Source of the DNA: EC70 sp018675395
GTDB lineage: Bacteria > Verrucomicrobiota > Verrucomicrobiia > Verrucomicrobiales > DEV007
Direction: 5' to 3'
DNA length: 15,156 nt
Assembly (NCBI GenBank): GCA_018675395.1
Contig: JABGYE010000212.1
Span: forward strand, 1 to 15,156
The translations under genes were made by a program, and so were the position numbers. Below are positions 1 through 7,513 of the stretch, piece after piece; the stretch's first letter is position 1; every line of letters begins with the position of its first letter. The notes under the pieces were generated by a model that ran no database searches, was not told the origin of the DNA, and saw only the letters and a program-made list of their open reading frames with translations.

Positions 1-353
1 AGAACCCGGATCACGGTAACCCAGTAAACTGGCGAGCCAGTGCGGTGGCCGGAGGAAACCCCGGCACGTCGGATATGATTCCATTTCTCGGTGAAGACCC
101 GCTAGGTTACGCATTAGCTTCTTCTCCAATAATATCCGTTGCCGATGGTATGACTATCCTAAGTTGTGCTCGGGTTCTCGGTAGCGACGATGCGGAAATT
201 ATCGCCGAATGGTCACCGGACATGAAAAACTGGACCAGCGATGGGCTAATTTTCGCCGGGTCCTTGTCTGATGGTGATGGTAATGCTTTGCTTACTTGGC
301 ACATTCCAGCCGGCAAAAGCACCTTCGCCCGTTTGCGGGTCATTATCCGGTAA
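1..353 (+). CDS. C-terminal end of a large secreted lamin-tail-domain type protein (5' truncated)
   Basis: Only the last 116 or so codons are present. The reading frame is open from base 3 to the TAA at 351-353, so the protein continues upstream of the window; the GTG at 45 is internal, not a start. The first visible residues include the stretch NPVNWRAS followed by GGNPG, which matches the end of lamin-tail domains in Verrucomicrobia (compare NWAPSASPGGTPG in the gene at 14559). After a linker comes a region with 'EWSPDMKNW', a GDGNALLTWHIP stretch and the terminal FARLRVIIR. I associate this kind of ending with large secreted verrucomicrobial proteins, where it may be a C-terminal beta-sandwich. 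Substrate and function cannot be told from this fragment; family members often carry CotH, laminin-G or other extracellular modules. It converges on the DUF1080 gene 38 bp away. Confidence 0.75.
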   Translation, partial: NPDHGNPVNWRASAVAGGNPGTSDMIPFLGEDPLGYALASSPIISVADGMTILSCARVLGSDDAEIIAEWSPDMKNWTSDGLIFAGSLSDGDGNALLTWHIPAGKSTFARLRVIIR

Positions 354-391
354 TCAACGTTTCAGACGAACAGTGGCTTCGTCGAAGTCCT

Positions 392-1543
392 TCATTTGTT
401 CCAGCCGTTCTCCTCAATGACAGCTTTCATCGTTCCAATGCCAGGATGATTGGCAGGCAAAATTTTGTGCTTCACCAGATACTTTAATGCATTGTTTACC
501 TGCATGAAATCGCCCTTACGACCGTCTGGTTTTTCTGCGACCCCTTTGACAAATTGCTCACCAAGTCTTTCGGCCTCAGCATGCGCTGCTGCGTTGTTCT
601 CATAGTACAGAGATTCCATTAATCTTAAGAGCTTCTCTTTTCCTTTTTTAGTTGCCGCATCCTTGCGAATCTTAGCAGCAATTTCTGCCCTCTTTTTCTT
701 AGTTGCATCGGGAGAAAGTTTACCGTCCGTTCCGCCTTCGAGAGGTCTGCTACGCAACTTACGGTACCAAATATTGCGAAATCTCACAGGGTTACCGTGA
801 TCCTGTAACTTAAGTGGTCCATTCAGGGGAAAGGCCTTGGGACGTGACCGTCCTCTATGACCGCCGCCGCCTTCGAGAGGAGTCGAATCCTGAACAACGA
901 CACCATTAATCAATACCGTAATGGAACCATCATCGAGAACCTTGCCGTCCTTAAGTATGGGCCGGCGAAAGATAATATCATAACTCTGCCACTTGCCTGG
1001 AGCATTCAAGGAATTAGCCATTGGAGGCATGACTCCATAAATGGATCCCGCAAACCCGTCAGGGTAAGTTGGATTATTGTAATTATCCAAGACCTGTACC
1101 TCAGTCTGACCCATCAAAAATACACCACTATTGCCGCGGCCCTGACTGCTGCCGACAACTTTGGTTGGTGCGGACCATTCAACGTGTAATTGGCAGTCAG
1201 CAAATTCTGCCTTTGATTTAATTGTTCCAGCACCACCCACAGATATGAGTGCACCGTCCTGAACTTTCCAATCCTTTTTGCGTTTTGAATTTTCATGGGT
1301 CCAATTATTTTTGAATGACTCCGCAGATCCATCGAAAAGAATTACCGCATCAGAAGGTGCTCCACCCGGAGCCTTACCAGGTTCGACTCTAGGCGGCTGC
1401 GGTCTGTTATTATCATGGATGGCCCAAGGATGTGTGTCATCTGGGGGATCACCGTAAAACTGAGCTGCAGCAAAAGGAACGGCAAGGAACAGAAAAAGTA
1501 CTATCCTTACTATTTGTCGAAGATGTTTAAGGTTTGAATTCAT
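392..1543 (-). CDS. secreted DUF1080 (3-keto-disaccharide hydrolase family) protein with helical C-terminal extension
   Basis: 383 residues. Residues 1-28 form a signal peptide: basic N-terminus, hydrophobic IVLFLFLAVPFA, cleavage near AAAQ. A Pro-rich linker follows, then a DUF1080 concanavalin-like beta-sandwich at about 65-263. Its family motifs are AVILFDGS (66-73), WKVQDGAL (92-99), RGNSGVFL (136-143), EVQVLDNYNNPTYPDG (148-163), WQSYDIIFR (185-193) and the closing NPVRFRNIWYRKL (251-263). Family members are linked to glycoside cleavage, including 3-ketoglycoside hydrolysis, outside the cytoplasm; the substrate here is unknown. Residues 275-383 are a Lys/Ala/Glu-rich, apparently helical extension not needed for the DUF1080 fold. 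The gene diverges from the ThuA-like gene across 218 bp, suggesting a shared catabolic role. The upstream sequence shows no Shine-Dalgarno. Family call is firm; reaction is inferred. Confidence 0.9.
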   Translation of the reverse strand: MNSNLKHLRQIVRIVLFLFLAVPFAAAQFYGDPPDDTHPWAIHDNNRPQPPRVEPGKAPGGAPSDAVILFDGSAESFKNNWTHENSKRKKDWKVQDGALISVGGAGTIKSKAEFADCQLHVEWSAPTKVVGSSQGRGNSGVFLMGQTEVQVLDNYNNPTYPDGFAGSIYGVMPPMANSLNAPGKWQSYDIIFRRPILKDGKVLDDGSITVLINGVVVQDSTPLEGGGGHRGRSRPKAFPLNGPLKLQDHGNPVRFRNIWYRKLRSRPLEGGTDGKLSPDATKKKRAEIAAKIRKDAATKKGKEKLLRLMESLYYENNAAAHAEAERLGEQFVKGVAEKPDGRKGDFMQVNNALKYLVKHKILPANHPGIGTMKAVIEENGWNK

Positions 1544-1701
1544 GGTTTTGGTTTAAATGATAAAATTGTTCGTAGCAAGTTAACCCTTAAATATCGGAAA
1601 AATAAAGTCCCTAGAGTTAAAGTCCCGAATAAATAGCGGTGAAAATAAAGAGTTTTTTGCTAAAGGAACGTTTGATTCTGGTCTTTTGCAGCGTTTTATC
1701 T

Positions 1702-1730
1702 TTGTTCTGAAGAACCAACACTGCAATAAT
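1702..1730 (+). promoter_or_regulatory. possible sigma-70-like promoter of the ThuA-like gene
   Basis: TTGTTC at 1702-1707 and AATAAT at 1725-1730 are separated by 17 bp, with a predicted start about 25 nt before the ATG at 1762. The -10 element is good (5 of 6) and the -35 weak (3 of 6). An interrupted palindrome, GTTCT-GA-AGAAC (1704-1715), overlaps the -35 and could be an operator. Prediction by eye only. Confidence 0.3.
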
Positions 1731-1761
1731 ACAGAATCATTACATTTAAGCTTTTAACAAC

Positions 1762-2823
1762 ATGATCAGAAAAACTCTCTCTGCTGCGCTCGCAGCTTTT
1801 TTTACCATATCCACTTCATCAGCCGCTGATACTCTTGTGCTCAAAGGCAAATCAGGCCCAGGCAAAGGAAAGCACGTCGTTATTGTGACTGGTGACGAAG
1901 AATATCGTTCCGAGGAATCTGGTCCGATGCTTGGCAAAGTTCTTTCTCAAAAGCACGGATTTGACTGCACTGTGATATTTTCTTGGACTGATAATTATAT
2001 TGATCCTAATAACCAGAAGGGGCTTCGCGGACTCAAAGCGCTTGATAGTGCGGACCTAATGATCATTGGAACAAGGTTCCGTCAGCCTAACGCCGAAGAA
2101 GCTGCACATATTACCAAATTTCTTAATGCCGGAAAACCAGTCATTGGATTCAGAACCGCAACGCATGCTTTTAATGGTGGCAATAAGTTTGGAACGGGAA
2201 ATGGTGCAATTGGATTCGGTGCATTCGGGCGAAAGGTACTCGGTGAACAATGGATCAGCCATCATGGTGGACATAAAAGAGAGGGTGCGCGGGGAGTCAT
2301 TGAGAAAAAGAACAAGGACCATGCAGTTCTCAATGGCGTGTCCGATGTCTTTGCTCCTTCTGATGTTTATGGCGTAAGGAACCTGACCGAAGCAGATACC
2401 ATATTATTGCGTGGTGCGGTTACAAAAACATTGGATCCAAAGTCAGAAAATATTTCGGGAGGAAAAAACGATCCTATGCAAGCGCTCGCATGGCTCCATC
2501 CATACATTGCGCCTGACGGAAAGACTAAGGGCAATTCATTTTGCACAACTGCTGGCGCTTCATGCGATTTTGTGAGTGAGGGGCTCCGTCGTATTGTCGT
2601 CAATGCTACATACCATCTCACAGGTTTAACAGTACCAGCGAAAGCCGATGTCGATTATGTGGATCCATTTTTTCCTAGTTTTTATGGTTTCATTAGAGAC
2701 AAGAACTGGTTCAAGGGATTGGACATGCAGTCGGAGGATTATGGACTAGGCAAGACCCCACATGCGCCTGATCCTCCAGGAAGTCCTGCATGGCCTCACC
2801 GTCCCACTCCCAAAAAGGGTTGA
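1762..2823 (+). CDS. secreted ThuA-like domain protein
   Basis: 353 residues. A signal peptide covers about 1-22 (MIRKTLSAALAAFFTISTSSA). The ThuA-like fold, related to class I glutamine amidotransferases, runs from about 37 to 290. It begins with the strand KHVVIVTGDEEYRSEES (37-53), then SADLMIIGTRFRQPN (96-110), GKPVIGFRTATHAF (124-137) and a C-terminal HPYIAPDGK/AGASCDF region. ThuA itself is linked to trehalose utilisation in rhizobia, but the biochemical role of the PVC homologues is poorly defined. Exported ThuA-like proteins commonly sit beside DUF1080 genes in Planctomycetes and Verrucomicrobia, as here with the divergent gene at 392-1543. I infer a periplasmic role in degrading an oxidised sugar or glycoside. 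The ATG at 1762 is chosen because it gives a complete signal peptide. The last 25 or so residues are Pro-rich and probably disordered. Confidence 0.88.
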   Translation: MIRKTLSAALAAFFTISTSSAADTLVLKGKSGPGKGKHVVIVTGDEEYRSEESGPMLGKVLSQKHGFDCTVIFSWTDNYIDPNNQKGLRGLKALDSADLMIIGTRFRQPNAEEAAHITKFLNAGKPVIGFRTATHAFNGGNKFGTGNGAIGFGAFGRKVLGEQWISHHGGHKREGARGVIEKKNKDHAVLNGVSDVFAPSDVYGVRNLTEADTILLRGAVTKTLDPKSENISGGKNDPMQALAWLHPYIAPDGKTKGNSFCTTAGASCDFVSEGLRRIVVNATYHLTGLTVPAKADVDYVDPFFPSFYGFIRDKNWFKGLDMQSEDYGLGKTPHAPDPPGSPAWPHRPTPKKG

Positions 2824-2846
2824 ATTATAGGGCATTCCTAAAATTC
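2822..2846. terminator. stem-loop shared by two convergent genes (possible bidirectional terminator)
   Basis: Arms GAATTATAGG (2822-2831) and CCTAAAATTC (2837-2846) pair over 10 bp with one mismatch, around the loop GCATT. The stem spans the 21-bp gap and overlaps both stop codons. AT-rich sequence follows on the plus side. On the minus side a CCCTTTTT run follows a few bases after the stem. The position between convergent genes supports a terminator; the stem is AT-rich, so strength is uncertain. Confidence 0.45.
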
Positions 2847-3870
2847 AATTTAAATCCAAAAGAAATTCGATGTGGGCATGCACGATTTGTCCCATCGTGG
2901 ATGCTTTATCAAATACCGAGGATTTGTAATGCTCGGCTAACTCTGATCGGAGCTGTTCAGCCTTTTCCGGAGACGAAAGTTTTTCTTCCGCCATTATTCT
3001 AAGAAGAGACCCTATCCGAAGTTCGGCACTTTTGTATCTTCGGGAAATGAGTGTTCTTTCCTCTTTCTGATACTGTTCGATAGTTGCTTGATTTAATAAA
3101 TTCATGACCATTTCAACGATCGGATAATTATCAGCAAAGAACTGTGCAAGATATATTTTACGGCGGCCTTCGTATGATTGTTGGTCAAAATCAATGGGCC
3201 TTACCCTGTACTGAACCTCTTCAAAGTCGGGAGTAACATCAACGACATAATTGACTGACCTCATGTCACCGAGCAATCGTACAAAACAACGCTCGTTGAA
3301 CTTCACAAATTCTTTAGCTACCCGGACTTCGTTAAGTCCATCACGCTGTAACCAGTCTCGCAAAAATACATTCCCAGGAAGACCTGCAATGTGTTCTTCT
3401 ATCAATGTCCCACCATTGACAAGATAGTTGATCCTAGTCGGAGATAAAATATGCTCAAGTTCCAGACCATAGAGTCTAGACGCGTCTGCTACCTTAACGT
3501 AATAGTGATCAAAGTTATCATTGTAACGGTTAATGATACGGATTCTGAAGGGGCGAGAATTGCCAAAAACACCAAAATCTATTCTTTCAACATCCAAATG
3601 CTTTGTCTTGTTTGAATCACCGCCCATTTTAAGATCAGCATAGATTTTAGTGAGCTTTGTTCTGAGTTCAGCCATTTCATCAGGCTGATACATTAAGGTC
3701 TGCCAATTCGTTTCGGATCCATCAGGAGATTCATAAGGAATCGCCTCACTGAACCGATGAAGGTCATTGTATATTTTAGGTATAGTATCTAAGTAGCGGC
3801 TATGCTTGATCAGATAAGCCTTCAGTTCAGAACTTATAGGATACGCAGTTTTCTTCTTTGAAATTTCCAT
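2845..3870 (-). CDS. unrecognised protein with kinase/phosphotransferase-like motifs
   Basis: 341 residues, no signal peptide or membrane segment. I do not recognise the family. The middle of the protein reads like a divergent protein-kinase/APH fold: YYVKVAD (123-129; Lys126 as candidate ATP-binding lysine), LYGLELEHIL (133-142; candidate helix-C acid), LIEEHIAGLPG (156-166, hinge-like), then LLGDMRSVNYVV (199-210) and RPIDFDQQ (224-231). The last two match the spacing of the HGDxxxxN catalytic loop (Asp202, Asn207) and of the metal-binding DFD/DFG (Asp227) of aminoglycoside/choline-kinase-like enzymes. The canonical loop His is Leu here. The C-terminal third is helical, Glu/Lys-rich. It lies 19 bp downstream of the membrane protein gene at 3890-4414, in the same direction, so the two are probably cotranscribed. 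The kinase reading is a motif-based inference; a pseudokinase or unrelated fold remains possible. Confidence 0.8.
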   Translation of the reverse strand: MEISKKKTAYPISSELKAYLIKHSRYLDTIPKIYNDLHRFSEAIPYESPDGSETNWQTLMYQPDEMAELRTKLTKIYADLKMGGDSNKTKHLDVERIDFGVFGNSRPFRIRIINRYNDNFDHYYVKVADASRLYGLELEHILSPTRINYLVNGGTLIEEHIAGLPGNVFLRDWLQRDGLNEVRVAKEFVKFNERCFVRLLGDMRSVNYVVDVTPDFEEVQYRVRPIDFDQQSYEGRRKIYLAQFFADNYPIVEMVMNLLNQATIEQYQKEERTLISRRYKSAELRIGSLLRIMAEEKLSSPEKAEQLRSELAEHYKSSVFDKASTMGQIVHAHIEFLLDLN

Positions 3871-3889
3871 CTATTCAAAACGAGTGGTG

Positions 3890-4414
3890 TTATTGCTGCA
3901 GATCCTCTGATCCTTCCTTTTTATCTTTTGATTTTTTGGCCTGATCCATGCGTCCTTCAATCGCACGTTTAAGATAAGGCAAACGGTCCACTGTGATTGG
4001 AGCAAGTGCAACGAACACCTTGCCTCCCCCCTGACATTGTATTTCCAGAGTTTTCATGTCTTCAGTAACAAGTGCATTATCAATTTCAGTCCAATAGATG
4101 ACCTGAAGATTTTTACTGGGAAACCAAAAAGGAAATAATTCAATGCCTAGAGGCGTAAGAATAATAAACGCGTGTCTGACGCAATTCACTGCAACCCAAA
4201 TACAAATTAAACTCAAACTGAACAATACAAGGGTAATTATAAGTTGAGTTGAAATTTCATTAATTGCCAGACCATTAAGAGTGGTATTCGAAAGCCATAT
4301 CCAAAATGTAATGCACAAAAAAATTCCACCAAAAGCAACAAACGTCAGCCCTTGACGCGCGCGGGTAAAGCGAAGCTCCTTCTCTGGTTCGGTTATTTTG
4401 CGTGGTTTGCCCAA
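3890..4414 (-). CDS. two-helix membrane protein with possible PH-like C-terminal domain
   Basis: 174 residues. The basic N-terminal cytoplasmic segment (1-20) is followed by two hydrophobic helices at about 22-41 (GLTFVAFGGIFLCITFWIWL) and 57-79. A beta-rich soluble part (about 82-150) follows, with FIILTPLGIELFPFW, VIYWTEIDNALVTED and LEIQCQGGGKVFVALAPI. This arrangement, with a 'T..GI.....' strand then 'I.W.EI' strand, resembles bacterial PH-like domains attached to membrane hairpins; no precise family is recognised. The tail (155-174) is highly charged (KKSKDKKEGSED). The frame appears to start at TTG (4414-4412): an in-frame TGA lies 27 bases upstream, no ATG precedes residue 120, and the TTG has no Shine-Dalgarno. 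The kinase-like gene follows 19 bp downstream, which suggests that this protein anchors or senses for it at the membrane (inference). Confidence 0.75.
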   Translation of the reverse strand: MGKPRKITEPEKELRFTRARQGLTFVAFGGIFLCITFWIWLSNTTLNGLAINEISTQLIITLVLFSLSLICIWVAVNCVRHAFIILTPLGIELFPFWFPSKNLQVIYWTEIDNALVTEDMKTLEIQCQGGGKVFVALAPITVDRLPYLKRAIEGRMDQAKKSKDKKEGSEDLQQ

Positions 4415-4536
4415 GGTAATAAAATCAGCAAAACGATATCAATAGAATCTGATCATTGCCATTATCATTCACAAAAGAACTTACTAGCCGCCCAGAAACT
4501 ATAGTTTTCTGCTCTGTTAAGGGGGGAAAGTCTATT

Positions 4537-5622
4537 CTAATTTTCCTCAGCCTTCTGCAAAGTCTTAACGTTCAGGTCCTGCTTTGCATTAATGGTCGAA
4601 CCGTCAATGACAGGAAGACCCAGCAAGGACATGGCAAGATTACCAGCGTCACCATTGCGAATTGGCTGCAGATTCTCAGATTCATATTTTGGGTTCTTGT
4701 CCTCGGGGCCCTTCCGGCTCGAAGGGTTGATCTTGTACAGCTCATTGCCGGGAGAAACATCAGGGCCCCAAACGTAAAATGGGATCGTGTAATTCAATTT
4801 TTCATCAGACTTAGTGTGTGTCTTTGTTTCCAATCTCCCGCCATGATCAGCCGTGATTATCAAGGCAGTTTTACCTTTCATTTGTTCGTTAGTGTCAATG
4901 AAATCAAATAATTTTCCTATAATCCAATTCATCTTAGAAACTGCAGAGATGTAAACAGACTTTGGCTGAATGTCCCAACCATTAGCATGGCCAGCAGTGT
5001 CCGGGTCACGCAAATGCAACATGCTAAAACCATAAGGGGTCTTGGCGAGAGATTCTGTAAAGGATTTGATGAGCTCTTCGGTTTTCTCATTAAAATGGTA
5101 ATGATCTAATTTGTCTTTGCCATTATCCTCGCCATATGTGTCATCTCTGCCGCTCCGGTCATTATAACTTAAGTCGTAGAGAACAAATTTTTCCTTGCTG
5201 CTAAAAAGAGCGGTCTTTAAGCCGTGGTCATGAGCAACGTCAAAGGCGCTGGCAATGTAAGCTTTTTTGTTTCTATGAAGCAGCTGACCAATCTTGGGAG
5301 TGCCATTCTCAATCCAGGCATGGCCCGCTTCACCCAAAACTCCACGTCCTGTCAGCATACATGTATGGTTTGGCAAAGTGACGGTATAATTAAAGTCAGT
5401 CCTTGCGTTATGGGTATGCGCGCCCTCCTTTATTATTCGGTAAAAATTAGGAGCCCACTTTTCACCTAGGAATTCAACCGCATCTGGCCTTAATCCGTCA
5501 CAACTAATTAAAATTACGTGTTTGGTCTTATTTTTGTCTTGGGCAAAAGAACACAACAGACAGAAACAAAATAAAGAACACGCCAATAATGGACGAACAA
5601 ACCTTGGGGAATAGTTTCTCAC
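4537..5622 (-). CDS. exported alkaline-phosphatase-superfamily phosphodiesterase/nucleotide pyrophosphatase
   Basis: 361 residues. A signal peptide covers about 1-27 (hydrophobic LLACSLFCFCLLCSFAQ). The mature protein carries the metal centre of the NPP/type I phosphodiesterase branch: Asp42 in ISCDGLRPDA, nucleophile Thr82 with Asn85 in YTVTLPNH, Asp206/Asp208 and His212 in LRDPDTAGHA, Asp259-His260 in ITADHGG, and a later His269. These enzymes hydrolyse phosphate mono- or diesters, nucleotides or phospholipid headgroups in the periplasm with two Zn ions; the substrate cannot be read from sequence. At 361 residues it is compact, close to a catalytic core only. The start is GTG (5622-5620), forced by an in-frame TAA 7-9 bases upstream and by the need for a signal peptide. 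It lies 44 bp downstream of the glutaredoxin gene, possibly in the same transcript. Confidence 0.9.
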   Translation of the reverse strand: MRNYSPRFVRPLLACSLFCFCLLCSFAQDKNKTKHVILISCDGLRPDAVEFLGEKWAPNFYRIIKEGAHTHNARTDFNYTVTLPNHTCMLTGRGVLGEAGHAWIENGTPKIGQLLHRNKKAYIASAFDVAHDHGLKTALFSSKEKFVLYDLSYNDRSGRDDTYGEDNGKDKLDHYHFNEKTEELIKSFTESLAKTPYGFSMLHLRDPDTAGHANGWDIQPKSVYISAVSKMNWIIGKLFDFIDTNEQMKGKTALIITADHGGRLETKTHTKSDEKLNYTIPFYVWGPDVSPGNELYKINPSSRKGPEDKNPKYESENLQPIRNGDAGNLAMSLLGLPVIDGSTINAKQDLNVKTLQKAEEN

Positions 5623-5666
5623 GGGGAATTAATATGAAGGTTATTTAAATAAAGAAAACAAAAAAA

Positions 5667-5939
5667 TTAGTCAGGTTCTAGACCACATGTTTGTAGAAAA
5701 ATTTCAAGCTCTTCGACCCCAAAATCAGAAAGGATTTTATCTACCATCCCTTCCATGTGAAAACGCAAACTGGGTGCAAAACTCTGCCCAGTAATTCGAA
5801 CCATTTCTTCAAATTTCGCATCATCATCAATGACGTCATATTCGCGATACCTATATCCTTTCTGCTCGAGCCAAGCGATGACAGCAACGCACCAAGGACA
5901 ACCGGGCTTAACATAAAGATCAATGTTCGGATCGGACAT
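5667..5939 (-). CDS. glutaredoxin-family protein
   Basis: 90 residues, a single glutaredoxin fold. The dithiol active site is CPWC (14-17) after the strand IDLYVKPG. The usual helix and second strand follow (KGYRYREYDVIDDDAKFEEM), then the cis-proline at Pro56 in FAPSLRF, where most glutaredoxins have TVP. The final helix is preceded by LSDFGVEELEIFL, a variant of the glutathione-binding GG/D region. Both active-site cysteines are present, so dithiol-disulfide exchange is possible in the cytoplasm; the partner is unknown. The ATG lies only 3 bp after the proS stop, so the two genes are almost certainly cotranscribed and probably translationally coupled. The reason for a glutaredoxin beside proS is not evident from sequence. 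Confidence 0.9.
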   Translation of the reverse strand: MSDPNIDLYVKPGCPWCVAVIAWLEQKGYRYREYDVIDDDAKFEEMVRITGQSFAPSLRFHMEGMVDKILSDFGVEELEIFLQTCGLEPD

Positions 5940-5942
5940 TAT

Positions 5943-7478
5943 TTAATAGGCCTTTGAAAAGACTACTCTCCGCGAGCTCGGTTGGCCCGTCAGAATACAA
6001 GTCCCTTCCTCGACATATTGTTCTCCATGAGGAATGCAACGGATAGTAACTTTGTGTTCTTTTGCAATTTTTTCTTCCTCTTCATTTGAACCTGCCCAAT
6101 GACATAAAGCGAAGCCTCCATGAATTTCTGGTTTTTCAGTATTCGAAGGGGTAAAAAATTCTATGAACTCCTCCATACTGTCTATTCTCTTCATATTATC
6201 TTCTTTGAAGCGGGTCGCTCGCTCTAAGAGTGAAGACTGGATATCTTCGAGTACATTTGCTGCTCCCTGAAGAAATTCTTCGTTAGGTATAAATTCTTTA
6301 TCTTTTGGTGATCGATCACGACGAGTGACTGCTATGGTTCCTTTTTCAATGTCTCGGGGACCAATCTCAACACGTATAGGTGCACCTTTTTTAATCCATT
6401 CCCAGTTCTTCGCGCCGCCTTGCATGTCTCTTTTGTCAATCTCGACCCGAATGGGTAATCCTGCATAACTGGATGAACTGAGTGATTTTGCCATACTTTC
6501 GGCAGCAGTGATCACTGCTTCACGGTTTTCTTCCTTGGGAATTACAGGCAAGATAACAACCTGAATCGGAGCAACCATCGGAGGAATTATGACCCCATCA
6601 TCATCACCGTGTGCCATGATTAGAGTGCCTACTAAGCGCGTACTAACGCCCCAGCTAGTGGTCCATCCAAATTGCTTTGTTCCATCACGGCCAGCAAAAC
6701 TAATATTTGAGGCTTTACTAAAATTCTGTCCAAGAAAATGTGAAGTTCCTGCCTGAATTGCTTTTTTGTCTTGAACCATAGCTTCAATACAAAGGGTCCG
6801 ATCGGCGCCCGGGAACCTTTCATTCTCTGTTTTTTCACCAGTGATGACAGGTATGGCTAAATGTTCACGTGCAAACTCCTCATAAATATCCAGAATTTTT
6901 TCGGTCTCTTCCCAAGCCTCATCAGACGTTTCGTGAACCGTATGCCCTTCCTGCCATAAGAATTCAGCTGTCCTTAAAAACAACCTCGGTCGCATTTCCC
7001 ATCGCATGACGTTAGCCCACTGATTAATTAATAATGGTAAGTCCCTGTAACTCTCTATCCATCGGGCAAAGGCCGCCCCTATTATGGTTTCTGATGTTGG
7101 GCGAATAATAAAAGGTTCTGCCAGTTCACCTGTCGGCACCATCTTGGTCTTTCCGCTTTCATCCTTTTGAGCTTCGAGGCGATGATGCGTTACAACAGCA
7201 CATTCCGTAGCAAAGCCCTCCGCATGTTCCGCCTCCTTTTCCAAATAGGAGAGAGGAATTAGAAGAGGAAAGTATGCATTTTTGTGACCCGTTGCCTTAA
7301 ACATTGCGTCTAGCTGGCTTTGTATTTGTTCCCACAAACCGTATCCCCATGGCTTAATGACCATGCAGCCACGGACTTCTGAATTCTCTGCAAGATCAGC
7401 TGCTCTTACGACTTGTTGATACCACTCGGGAAAATCTTCCTGTCGGCTCGGACTGATGGCATTTTGAGGTTTGGCCAT
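5943..7478 (-). CDS. proS: prolyl-tRNA synthetase, short archaeal/eukaryotic-like (type 3) form
   Basis: 511 residues from the chosen ATG. This class II synthetase charges tRNA-Pro in the cytoplasm. Family landmarks in order are the N-terminal SEVRGCMVIKPWGYGLWE; motif 1 (FIIRPTSETIIG with YRDLPLLINQWANVMRWE); motif 2 (RPRLFLRTAEFLWQEGHT); motif 3 (SWGVSTRLVGTLIMAHGDDDG); the anticodon-binding domain from IPPMVAPIQVVILPV; and the C-terminal RRVVFSKAY, ending in Tyr as this type does. The bacterial insertion (editing) domain is absent. The C-terminal zinc-binding domain is degenerate: Cys459 and Cys494 are the only likely ligands left of the usual four (GTCILTG lacks the second Cys). An upstream in-frame codon at 7595 would add 39 residues, but it overlaps the divergent gene and lacks family similarity; MAKPQNAISPSR fits known N-termini. 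Followed 3 bp later by the glutaredoxin gene. Confidence 0.97.
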   Translation of the reverse strand: MAKPQNAISPSRQEDFPEWYQQVVRAADLAENSEVRGCMVIKPWGYGLWEQIQSQLDAMFKATGHKNAYFPLLIPLSYLEKEAEHAEGFATECAVVTHHRLEAQKDESGKTKMVPTGELAEPFIIRPTSETIIGAAFARWIESYRDLPLLINQWANVMRWEMRPRLFLRTAEFLWQEGHTVHETSDEAWEETEKILDIYEEFAREHLAIPVITGEKTENERFPGADRTLCIEAMVQDKKAIQAGTSHFLGQNFSKASNISFAGRDGTKQFGWTTSWGVSTRLVGTLIMAHGDDDGVIIPPMVAPIQVVILPVIPKEENREAVITAAESMAKSLSSSSYAGLPIRVEIDKRDMQGGAKNWEWIKKGAPIRVEIGPRDIEKGTIAVTRRDRSPKDKEFIPNEEFLQGAANVLEDIQSSLLERATRFKEDNMKRIDSMEEFIEFFTPSNTEKPEIHGGFALCHWAGSNEEEEKIAKEHKVTIRCIPHGEQYVEEGTCILTGQPSSRRVVFSKAY

Positions 7479-7513
7479 AATTTTAGCCCATACGTTCGTC
7501 TCGAGATTGAGAT

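Noticed and set aside
365..383. GACGAA/TTCGTC stem-loop between the lamin-tail fragment and the DUF1080 gene as a terminator
   Set aside because: Only six base pairs, and no T-tract follows on either strand.
857..1189. 110-codon open frame antisense to the first DUF1080 gene
   Set aside because: It lies inside the conserved sandwich domain of the opposite strand, with no recognisable protein features.
4456..4911. 151-codon open frame antisense to the phosphodiesterase gene
   Set aside because: It is a shadow of a clearly coding minus-strand gene with an intact metal site; its own protein shows no domain.
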